This document shows, in pieces, positions 53,224-61,147 of a stretch of 64,000 nucleotides of DNA (positions are counted from its first letter, which is position 1; each line of letters starts with the position of its first letter). Origin of the DNA: Desulfovibrio sp. ZJ369 (GTDB lineage Bacteria; Desulfobacterota; Desulfovibrionia; Desulfovibrionales; Desulfovibrionaceae); the NCBI RefSeq assembly GCF_011039085.1, contig NZ_JAAKEI010000001.1, forward strand, positions 1 to 64,000, written 5' to 3'. The position numbers and the translations under genes were made by a program. The notes beneath the pieces are model-generated. The model was not told the origin of the DNA, made no database searches, and saw nothing but the letters and a program-made list of their open reading frames with translations.

Positions 53224-55520
53224 TAACACAGTTCCGCGTTGGCGCGCATGCTCCAGATGCCGCAGGGGCAGACACCCGCGCAGATGCCGCAGCCGATGCA
53301 GCGACCGGGATCCGAGACATACTCAAAAGCGCCTGAGGCCAATTCCCTGCGGTCAATGGCCTTTTCCGGGCAGGATGCCAGGCACATTTTACAATCCCGG
53401 CAGGCGCCGCAACTGAGGCAACGCGTGAAATCCTCCCGTGGCGCGGGCAGGTCCGCCCTATGGCATGTGGTGAAATAGGCCGTGTGCAGGCGGGCGGCAG
53501 GCACAGGCTGCCTTTGCGCGGGCGGCCGCCTTTCGCCGCGCAGCCAGGCATCCGCGGCCAGCGCGGCCTGACGGCCCGTGCCGATGGCGTGAGCCAGCAA
53601 GCCCGGCCTGATCACGTCGCCCGCCGCGAACACGCCGTCCATGACGCTCAGATCCGCTCCGGGCGCAAGCCAGTCGCGAAATTTTTCCACCCCCTCCGGC
53701 AGATAGGAAAGATCCGGCGACTCGCCCACGGCGACGATCACCATCTGGCCGGGGATCAGCCTGCCGTCCTGGGCGATCACCCCCTTGTCCGTGATTTCTC
53801 TGGTCTGCACGGGCCAGATCAGCTTGCCGCCCAGGCTTTCGATATGGGCGATCTCATGGGCAAAGGCCGCGGGCTTTTGCACGTCGATGCAGGTCACCTG
53901 GCGCGCGCCCAGGGCAAAGGCCGCGGCAGCCGCGTCCATGCCCGCGTTGCCGCAGCCGATGACCACCACGCTTTGCGGCACGGGGGGCCGTTCGCCGCGG
54001 TTCACGGCCTTCAGAAAATCCAGGCAGCCGATGCTCCTTTCATGGCCCGGCCAGGGGAAAATGCGCGGCAGATGGCCGCCCGTGGCCAGGATCAGGGCGT
54101 CATGCTTCTGACGCAGCTCTGTGAAGCGCGCGGCGTCCACGCGGTAATTGGTCACAAAATGCACGCCCATGTCCTCAATGCGCCTGAGTTCCCTGAGCAG
54201 CAGATCATGATCCAGACGCTGGCGTGGAATGACCTGCTCAAGCTTGCCGCCCATGCGGGCGTCAGCTTCGTAGACCGTGACCTCGTGCCCCAGGCGGGCC
54301 AGTTGCCAGGCGGCCGTAAGACCGCCCACGCCGCCGCCGATCACGCCCGGATGCCTGTTGCCGCGCTTTTGGGGCCGGGGCAGTTGCACATCCGCGGAAC
54401 AGGCGCCCAGTTTGTTGATCTGCACCGGGCTGTCCAGGCTGCCGCGCGTGCAGCCCTGCATACAGGGATTGGGGCAGACGCTGCCGCAGACCGAGCCCGG
54501 AAAGGGCGTATAGTCAAGCACCAGGCGGTATGCCTCTTCAATCCTGCCGTCACGCAGCAGGTTGAAACGGCGCTGGCTGGGGATGGCGGCCGGGCAATGA
54601 AACTCGCAGGGCGCGGCAAAGCGCGCATTTTCCCAGACAGGCACGCGCAGGCGGCCGTCGCCGCGGGCAACCAGACCGTTGACCGCAAAGTCGTCGGCGC
54701 AGACATCGCTGAAAATGCCGCCTTTGACCCATTCCTCGGCGCGATAGCGGGCAAGGCCCGGCGTCTCATTGGTTTCGCGCTCCTGGAACGGCAGGGGCGT
54801 GATTTTTTGCCAGTGCTGCCAGACCGCCAGATCTTTGCGCAATTCGGGCCGGTCAATGGCGATCAGAAAATCATCCAGCCCGGCATTGAGATATTCCCTG
54901 TCCGCCTCGTCCAGCGGGCTGACGCGCACTTCCGGCGGCAGAGAGCCCACAGGCCCGCGAAAATAGATCACGCCGCCCACCATGCCCACGCAGGATCGCT
55001 CGCCCAGCACCGAAGGCAGCGTCTCACACTCCCAGCCGCAGACCACGGCCCTGCCGCCGCCCATGAACTCAAAGGAAAAACTGCCCACGCTCTTGAGCAC
55101 CCAGAGTTCGGGCGGCTCATAGAGCGGATCGTGCTTCATCAGCGAGCCGGAGCGCGTGCCCGCGCGGCCGCCGATGAGGATCTTGCCGGCCGCGGCGCAA
55201 TGGGCGGCCGTGTCCCCGGCGTCGCCGCGCACCACAATGCGCCCCCCGGCGTTCAACCAGCCCACATCGGCAGGGGCCGGGCCCTGCACCAGCACTTCCG
55301 TGCCGGGCAGGCACATGGAGCCCACGCGCTGGCCCGGATTGCTGACCGTGAAGGTCAGCTTTTTGCCGTCCCTGTTCCAAAGCGGGCCGCCGATGTCGTG
55401 CTGGCCCGAAGCCTCAATGTAAAATTCCGTCTCGCCCCGCTCCACCGCCGCCTCAACGGACAAGAGCAGATCCTGGGTGGACATGCGTTCGTGATTGTGC
55501 ACCGTGCTTACGCGCAGCAT
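53223..55520 (-). CDS. Glutamate synthase, fused GXGXG domain and GltD-like NAD(P)H oxidoreductase with ferredoxin domain
   Basis: 765 residues from the ATG at 55520 (AAGGAG upstream). Residues about 1-230 are the GXGXG beta-helix of the glutamate synthase large subunit (GGRIVVRGDAGDTAAHCAA, GKILIGGRAGTRSGS). The GltD-like part has CPNPCMQGCTRGS, the FAD loop GVIGGGVGGLTAAWQ and the NADPH loop VVVIGCGNAGMDAAA. A C-terminal 4Fe-4S ferredoxin domain follows (CLSCGACRDCKMCLASCP; CIGCGICAGVCPCG). With the two upstream genes it makes one enzyme converting glutamine and 2-oxoglutarate to two glutamates. Confidence 0.88.
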   Translation of the reverse strand: MLRVSTVHNHERMSTQDLLLSVEAAVERGETEFYIEASGQHDIGGPLWNRDGKKLTFTVSNPGQRVGSMCLPGTEVLVQGPAPADVGWLNAGGRIVVRGDAGDTAAHCAAAGKILIGGRAGTRSGSLMKHDPLYEPPELWVLKSVGSFSFEFMGGGRAVVCGWECETLPSVLGERSCVGMVGGVIYFRGPVGSLPPEVRVSPLDEADREYLNAGLDDFLIAIDRPELRKDLAVWQHWQKITPLPFQERETNETPGLARYRAEEWVKGGIFSDVCADDFAVNGLVARGDGRLRVPVWENARFAAPCEFHCPAAIPSQRRFNLLRDGRIEEAYRLVLDYTPFPGSVCGSVCPNPCMQGCTRGSLDSPVQINKLGACSADVQLPRPQKRGNRHPGVIGGGVGGLTAAWQLARLGHEVTVYEADARMGGKLEQVIPRQRLDHDLLLRELRRIEDMGVHFVTNYRVDAARFTELRQKHDALILATGGHLPRIFPWPGHERSIGCLDFLKAVNRGERPPVPQSVVVIGCGNAGMDAAAAAFALGARQVTCIDVQKPAAFAHEIAHIESLGGKLIWPVQTREITDKGVIAQDGRLIPGQMVIVAVGESPDLSYLPEGVEKFRDWLAPGADLSVMDGVFAAGDVIRPGLLAHAIGTGRQAALAADAWLRGERRPPAQRQPVPAARLHTAYFTTCHRADLPAPREDFTRCLSCGACRDCKMCLASCPEKAIDRRELASGAFEYVSDPGRCIGCGICAGVCPCGIWSMRANAELC

Positions 55521-55619
55521 GGTTTTCTCCTTCTTCGTATCTGCATCCACGCAATGATGCCGCGTACCAATACTCTCCGCGCCCCGGCGGGAAGCCGGGC
55601 CCGCATGGAGAGACGGGCG

Positions 55620-57251
55620 CTAGCAGGCATAGGCAATGCCCAGCTTGTCCGCCACGGCCTTGTCTGTGGAGACCAGGGCGTCGGACCGCCCCACCGGCAG
55701 CGAACTGTTGCCCGCCGGGGCGAGCAGTTTGCGCAGCTCCGCGTCAAAGGTCAGCATATAGTCAACAATGTTCTGCGCGCCCCGGTCCACGTCCAGGCGT
55801 TTGACCAGGCGCGGATCCTGGGTGCAGATGCCCGTAGGGCATTTGCCGCTGTTGCAGGCGTTGCAGCGGCCATGCTCGTTGCCCACGCAGCCCAGCAACT
55901 GGATCAGGATCTTGCCCATGATCACGCCGTTGGCGCCCAGACAGATCATTTTAAAGGCGTCGGCCGCCGCATTGCCGCTCATGCCGATGCCGCCGCCCGC
56001 CCAGAGCGGGATCTGCCCCTGCAAGCCCTGGGACACGGCGGCCTGATAGCAGTCGCGCAGCTTGGAGACAATGGGATGGCCGGTATGCTCCAGCGAGATC
56101 TCATTGGCCGCGCCCGTGCCGCCCTGGATGCCGTCCAGAAAAAAGCCGCCGCAAATCCTGTAGGGATCGCGCAGCAGATTGTTGTAGACCGAGACCGACG
56201 TTGCCGAGGCCGCGCACTTGATGGCCACGGGCACACGGAAGCCAAAGGCCGCGTTGAGCGAGAGGTGCATTTTCTGCACCGACTCCTCAATGGAATAAAG
56301 CCCCTGATGGTTGGGCGGCGAATGCAGGGTGGCCCTGGGCACGCCCCGGATGGCCTGGATATGCGGCGCAACCTTGGCCGCGGGCAGCAGACCGCCGTCG
56401 CCGGGCTTGGCCCCCTGGCCGATCTTGATCAGCACCCCGGCCGGGTCGGTTTTCATTCTGGGCAGGGCCTTCACAATCCGGTTCCAGCCAAAATGCCCGG
56501 AAGCGATCTGCAAGATCATGTACTTGAGCTGCTCGGATTCCAGCAGCTTGCCGGGCATGCCGCCCTCGCCCGAACTCATGCGCACGGGCAGGCCGCATTT
56601 TTCATTAAGATACGCCGTGGCCAGGGCCAGAGCCTCCCAGGCCCTGGCGGACAATGCGCCGATGCTCATATCGCTGAAAATGACCGGATAGATCCAGCGC
56701 ACCGGCGGCGTGCGCCCGCTGAGCACCAGACTGTGGCCGTCCACGCGCAGGGGCAGCTCCCGGGCCAGCATCACCCGGCCCAGAGGCGCGCGGATGTCGA
56801 AGGTATGCCGCTCCGAATCCAGGGCCGGATCGGTCATCTGGCTGATGCGCCCCACCACGATGGCGTCCAGGGTGCGCGGCATGGCCAGATTGCTGCGGCC
56901 GCCCCGCTTGATGGGCCCCTGCGCGCGGGCCAGCAGGGAAAAGCGGTTATCGGGGTTGCGTACCGGCCGGATGGCGCCATTGGGGCAGATTTTCTCACAC
57001 ATGCCGCACCCCACGCAGGCGTGCCCGATGTCGGCCTTCTGCCGGATCACGGGCCGGGCCAGATGTTCGGGCGCGGGATCGGGAAAAGCCTTGCGCGAGA
57101 CAGTCACGCTGCGGCGCGAGACGTGGACCTCAATGGCATTGAAGGTGCAGGCCGCCACGCAACTGCCGCACATGGTGCAGCGTTGCGCATGATACTCGAT
57201 CTTCCAGGGCAGATCGTTGATGCCCAAATCCTGGGTTTTTACTGATTCCAT
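55620..57251 (-). CDS. Glutamate synthase, FMN-binding catalytic subunit with N-terminal ferredoxin domain
   Basis: 543 residues. Two 4Fe-4S clusters at the start (CTMCGSCVAACTFN; CVGCGMCEKICPNG), then the FMN barrel with FSDMSIGALSARAWEALA, SSGEGGMPGKL, KIGQGAKPGDGGLLP, DGIQGGTGAA and GGGIGMSGNAAADAFK. The 3Fe-4S cysteines are near CNACNSGKCPTGIC. This is the archaeal/deltaproteobacterial short form lacking the amidotransferase and GXGXG parts, which are encoded by the flanking genes. The start overlaps the end of the amidotransferase gene by 13 bases. Confidence 0.92.
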   Translation of the reverse strand: MESVKTQDLGINDLPWKIEYHAQRCTMCGSCVAACTFNAIEVHVSRRSVTVSRKAFPDPAPEHLARPVIRQKADIGHACVGCGMCEKICPNGAIRPVRNPDNRFSLLARAQGPIKRGGRSNLAMPRTLDAIVVGRISQMTDPALDSERHTFDIRAPLGRVMLARELPLRVDGHSLVLSGRTPPVRWIYPVIFSDMSIGALSARAWEALALATAYLNEKCGLPVRMSSGEGGMPGKLLESEQLKYMILQIASGHFGWNRIVKALPRMKTDPAGVLIKIGQGAKPGDGGLLPAAKVAPHIQAIRGVPRATLHSPPNHQGLYSIEESVQKMHLSLNAAFGFRVPVAIKCAASATSVSVYNNLLRDPYRICGGFFLDGIQGGTGAANEISLEHTGHPIVSKLRDCYQAAVSQGLQGQIPLWAGGGIGMSGNAAADAFKMICLGANGVIMGKILIQLLGCVGNEHGRCNACNSGKCPTGICTQDPRLVKRLDVDRGAQNIVDYMLTFDAELRKLLAPAGNSSLPVGRSDALVSTDKAVADKLGIAYAC

Positions 57252-58345
57252 CGCCGCACCGCCAGATCGTTGTCAATGACCAGCATTTCCCGCTCATGCG
57301 GGTAGATGTCGCGCGCCGCGTCGCGGCGCGGCAAAACGGCGTTCAGGCCGCAAACCTCCGAGGATACGGCCAGCATGCCGTCGTCGCCGCCCAGCACCAG
57401 GGGCCGCAGTTTTTTGGAGTCGCAACAGGCGATCATCCGCCCGTCGGGCAGCAGGCCGATGATCGCGTTGGGGCCGTTGATTTCCAGATGCGTCAGGGAT
57501 TCGCGGATAAGCTCAAGCACCTTGCGATCCGGGCGCTTTTCGACCTCCACAAAAGGCAGGGGCGTGATCACATGCTTATAATAGCTGATGGGCCAGTGCA
57601 GTTCATGCAGCACATAATGCAGGGTATAGAGGAAATTCTGCGAGTCTGACTCAAAGCCGATGTAGCCCCTGTGCAGGGATTTCTGAAATTCCTTGTTCCT
57701 GGTGAAAAAGGTGTTCTCGCCGTTGGCGCAGAGCGTATAGCCCTGCAAAAAGAAAGGATGCGCCGCGTAGCGCACAATGTCGTAATTGGTGTTCTGGCGG
57801 CACTGGGCCAGAATATTGCGGGCCGTAAGGCGGCCGTCGTCGTTCCAGAGCCGGAAATAGGCCGCGATATCCGCCGGGTCCCCGATTTCCTTGAGGGTCA
57901 GCACGTCGGGCCAGAACGAATAGACAAAGCCGTTGTTGCCCTCGTCCAGCAGGCCGCGCAGGGCCAGGCGCGTGTCCAAAAGCAGATCCTCGCGCTCCTC
58001 CGGGCTGCGGTAGCGGTAAATTTCAGGGTACTCGTAATTGCGAAAGACATAACGCGGCATGGCTTCAATCTTCAGGCCGGGCTGCCTGTCCACGTCCGGA
58101 ACCCATTGCGCCACCTGCACGAAACCCTTTTCCTCCATATAATCGTTGACCAGCTGCACGCCCTGGGGCGTGCAGGCCAGCGAAAGCAGGGGCTTGTCCT
58201 TGTAGTGGCCGAACACGCCGTCCAGATCCTGCATGACCAGGGCAAAGCCCGAATTGTCGTGCCCTTCCTGCTGCGGCAGCATGAGATTGAGCGCCACGGA
58301 AGGATGCACCGGGCTTTTGCTCTTGATGGAACCTATTCTGCACAT
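57239..58345 (-). CDS. Glutamate synthase, glutamine amidotransferase subunit
   Basis: 368 residues. Class II amidotransferase fold that releases ammonia from glutamine. Cys2 of MCRIGSIKSK is the predicted N-terminal nucleophile after Met removal. QEGHDNSGFALVMQD and the GFESDSQNFLYTLHY region are recognisable, and the C-terminus holds LEINGPNAIIGLLPDGRM. GAGGGAGAAAGC precedes the ATG. It is the first gene of the three-gene glutamate synthase operon. Confidence 0.88.
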   Translation of the reverse strand: MCRIGSIKSKSPVHPSVALNLMLPQQEGHDNSGFALVMQDLDGVFGHYKDKPLLSLACTPQGVQLVNDYMEEKGFVQVAQWVPDVDRQPGLKIEAMPRYVFRNYEYPEIYRYRSPEEREDLLLDTRLALRGLLDEGNNGFVYSFWPDVLTLKEIGDPADIAAYFRLWNDDGRLTARNILAQCRQNTNYDIVRYAAHPFFLQGYTLCANGENTFFTRNKEFQKSLHRGYIGFESDSQNFLYTLHYVLHELHWPISYYKHVITPLPFVEVEKRPDRKVLELIRESLTHLEINGPNAIIGLLPDGRMIACCDSKKLRPLVLGGDDGMLAVSSEVCGLNAVLPRRDAARDIYPHEREMLVIDNDLAVRRWNQ

Positions 58346-59272
58346 ACGCTTTCTCCCTCACTGTTTCTGAAATGCTCCCCCTGCGGAGGGGGGGCAGGCT
58401 TGCCGCGTCCCGGCACAGGCCCGGCGGCCGCCGCGGCGGCAAAGCAACGCGCATAACAGGCACAGGCCTGCGCTTGCCTGCAAAACAGCCGACCGTCACA
58501 ACAACGGCACAGATTTCAGGATAAGAATGAGCGTACGTTTCAGACTTGCCAGCGTTCCGAAACGGAACGCCGCGCTCTACAGTACAGGACCGGCAGGATT
58601 TTGCCGCTCAGGACGGCTGCGGGCCACTCTACTGGGGGGGGTGAAAAAATTCTGCAATAAATCATGAGGATAGGCAAGAAAAAAATTTTGCCCCGCGCAA
58701 CAAAAGAGAGACATGAGCAATGAGCCTGGCACGCGGGTACATGCCGGCAGCGGCGCGTGCTTGACAAGGGGCCGGGCGGCTTGCAAAGTCTGCGTCCTGG
58801 CCGGTTTTTTTCAGGGCAATTTCCCTTTGAACCGGAGCGGGCGTTTCGCAAATGACAAGCGTATCCGCCCAATTTGAATAAAAAATAGCTTCTGGACTTA
58901 AGATAATAAACGAAGTACCGATAAGTACTTCCATCTCCGCATGATCGGGCGGCGCGACACATTTTGCCGCTTTTTGGCCCCGCGCTTGCGCCGGGAATTT
59001 TTTCAGGGAAAAGCCATGCACTCGCACTACTCTATGTTTTCTACGCCTTCTTTGCAGCAGGTTCCCGGTCCGGCCGGCCTGGAGGGCCGTTGCGGCAGGG
59101 CTTTGCGCGCCGCGCGCGAGAGAGAGTGGCGGCGTATTCCCTGTTCTTCTTGCGTTGTGCCCAGGCTGCGCGATTGCCCCAGGTCTCCGGGCTGAGCGCG
59201 CGGCTTTTTTCGTGATGCGCAAAAGATATCTTAACCTTGCGGCATAGCCCGCATTCAGAAAGGAGATTGTTC
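58346..59272. other. Long intergenic region between the glutamate synthase operon and the chemoreceptor gene
   Basis: No gene seen in about 930 bases. It must hold leftward promoter sequences for the glutamate synthase operon and a rightward promoter for the chemoreceptor. A perfect 7-bp dyad, GAAGTAC-CGATAA-GTACTTC (58912-58931), lies in an AT-rich part about 340 bases before the chemoreceptor start and may be an operator. TTGAAT and TAAGAT near 58874-58904 are a weak promoter candidate (19-base gap). Confidence 0.4.
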
Positions 59273-61012
59273 ATGAAGCTGTCGACACAACTTACGTTGA
59301 GCATGGGGGTTCTGGTTATCCTGATCGCAGGCTTGGGCATCTATCTGCTTCAGCAGATGGCCAAACTCAACGATGTGTCCGCGGAACTGATCGAGCGCCA
59401 GATTCCCCTGGAAGAGCAGGTGGGCATCCTCAACAACGCGGCCTCGGAATACCGCCTGGCGGAAAACCGGCATATCTACGCCACCCAGCCGGCGGATATG
59501 CGGGAGCATGAAGCAAATATGCAGGCCCTGGCAAAGGAGATCGCGGAAAGCATCAAAATCATTGAAGGCCTGATCATCAGGCCGCAAGTCAGGAAAGTCT
59601 TCCAGAGCTATCTGGCGGCCCGGGAGGCGTACAGGGAAGAATCCAAAGAGGTGGTCGCCCTTTCGACCCAGTTGCGCACCGAGGAAGCCATTACGGCCCT
59701 GAAGGGCGAATCAATGGCGCAGTATGTAAGAATGAGCACGGCTCTGGATGAGATGGTCAAAACGCTCCAGGACGTCACCCAACAGATCGACGCCCAAACC
59801 GACGCCATGTACGATTCTTCGCGTATGACCAGCATTGTTCTGATCGTCGGGGCCATATTGATCGCCGTGGCCCTGACCTGGTTTATCGTGCGCACGACCA
59901 TGCGCCAGCTGGGCAAGGATCCCGGCGCGCTCAACTCCGTTGCGCACCGCGTGGTGGAAGGCGATTACGACATTGACGACGGCAGCAAAAAAGTGGGCGT
60001 TTACGGTTCCATTGTGGAAATGGTCACTGCCCTGAAGACGAACATTGAAAACGCCCAGCGCGAGTCGGAAAACGCCAGGGAGCAGTCGGCCAAGGCTCAG
60101 GAAGCCATGGAGAAGGCCGAGGCCGCCAGCAGGCAGGCCCAGGCCAAGACCGAAGCCATGCTCGTAGCGGCCGACAAGCTGGAGCAGGTGGGCAGCGTGG
60201 TCTCCTCGGCCTCCACCCAGCTTTCGGCCCAGATTGAGCAGTCGGATCGCGGCGCGGCGGAATCGGCGCAGCGCCTTTCCGAAGCGGCCACAGCCATGAA
60301 CGAAATGAACGCCACGGTGCAGGAAGTGGCCAAAAACGCGGGTTCGGCCTCCCAGGCTTCAGCCGAAACCAAGCAGAAGGCCGAAGCCGGGGCCCAGGTG
60401 GTGGAACAGGCCGTGCACAGCATTGAGCAGGTGCATCAGCTCTCTCTGGAACTCAAGGAAGACATGTCCCAGCTCAATGAGCATGCCCAGGACATCACCC
60501 GTATCATGGGCGTTATCTCGGATATTGCGGATCAGACCAACCTGCTGGCCCTGAACGCGGCCATTGAAGCCGCCCGCGCGGGCGAAGCCGGACGAGGCTT
60601 TGCTGTGGTGGCCGACGAAGTGCGCAAGCTGGCTGAAAAGACCATGGCCTCCACCAACGATGTGGGCAACGCCATCAAGGCCATCCAGGAAAGCACATCC
60701 AAGAGCATGACCGGCATGGACAACGCGGTGCAGCGCATTGGCGAGGCCACGGAACTGGCCGGACAGTCTGGCGCGGCCCTGCAGGAAATCGTGGCCACCG
60801 TGGAAGCCACGGCGGATCAGGTCAATGCCATTGCCGCGGCCAGCGAGGAACAGTCCGCGGCCAGCGAGGAGATCAACCAGTCCATCGTGCAGGTCAATGA
60901 CATGTCCCGCCAGACCGCCGAAGCCATGGCCGAAGCAGCCAAGGCCGTCTCGGATCTGGCCGCCCAGGCTCAGGGCCTGACCGCGCTCATTCAGGATTTG
61001 AAGGCCGACTAG
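59273..61012 (+). CDS. Methyl-accepting chemotaxis protein
   Basis: 579 residues, start at 59273 with AAAGGAGA. Membrane helix 1 ([18 protein letters not shown], about 9-27), a periplasmic four-helix-bundle sensor (about 30-180), helix 2 ([21 protein letters not shown], about 186-206), a HAMP-like stretch, then the signalling hairpin with the invariant tip [20 protein letters not shown]. Methylation helices are Ala/Glu/Gln-rich ([13 protein letters not shown]-like). No C-terminal CheR-binding pentapeptide. The ligand is unknown. Confidence 0.94.
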   Translation: MKLSTQLTLSMGVLVILIAGLGIYLLQQMAKLNDVSAELIERQIPLEEQVGILNNAASEYRLAENRHIYATQPADMREHEANMQALAKEIAESIKIIEGLIIRPQVRKVFQSYLAAREAYREESKEVVALSTQLRTEEAITALKGESMAQYVRMSTALDEMVKTLQDVTQQIDAQTDAMYDSSRMTSIVLIVGAILIAVALTWFIVRTTMRQLGKDPGALNSVAHRVVEGDYDIDDGSKKVGVYGSIVEMVTALKTNIENAQRESENAREQSAKAQEAMEKAEAASRQAQAKTEAMLVAADKLEQVGSVVSSASTQLSAQIEQSDRGAAESAQRLSEAATAMNEMNATVQEVAKNAGSASQASAETKQKAEAGAQVVEQAVHSIEQVHQLSLELKEDMSQLNEHAQDITRIMGVISDIADQTNLLALNAAIEAARAGEAGRGFAVVADEVRKLAEKTMASTNDVGNAIKAIQESTSKSMTGMDNAVQRIGEATELAGQSGAALQEIVATVEATADQVNAIAAASEEQSAASEEINQSIVQVNDMSRQTAEAMAEAAKAVSDLAAQAQGLTALIQDLKAD

Positions 61013-61055
61013 TACGCTCGCGCCGGGCTTTCGCCCGGCAACCGGTACCCTTCTA

Positions 61056-61085
61056 AAAAGCCGGGCGGCAACGCCCGGCTTTTTT
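61056..61085 (+). terminator. Terminator of the chemoreceptor gene
   Basis: AAGCCGGGC-GGCAAC-GCCCGGCTT followed by TTTT, 44 bases after the stop. An additional hairpin (GCCGGGC-TTTC-GCCCGGC) at 61022-61039 lies just before it. Confidence 0.9.
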
Positions 61086-61098
61086 GCAGGAAAAGGAA

Positions 61099-61128
61099 CC
61101 CCCCGGCTATGCCGGGGGGGCCTTTTTT
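61099..61128. terminator. Convergent terminator of adhE and the chemoreceptor
   Basis: 9-bp perfect stem CCCCCCGGC-TAT-GCCGGGGGG. Rightwards it is followed by GCCTTTTTT. Leftwards it is followed by TTCCTTTTCC and begins 19 bases after the adhE stop. Confidence 0.85.
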
Positions 61129-61147
61129 CGCGGGGCGTCAAAGCGCC

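Noticed and set aside
53460-57245. A rightward open frame of about 1,260 codons opposite the glutamate synthase genes
   Set aside because: Same shadow effect: it spans two well-supported genes and their spacer and shows no domain or ribosome site.
58717-58745. Sigma-54 promoter near 58.72 kb
   Set aside because: TGGCACG is present on the plus strand, but the nearest GC of a -12 box is three bases too far away.
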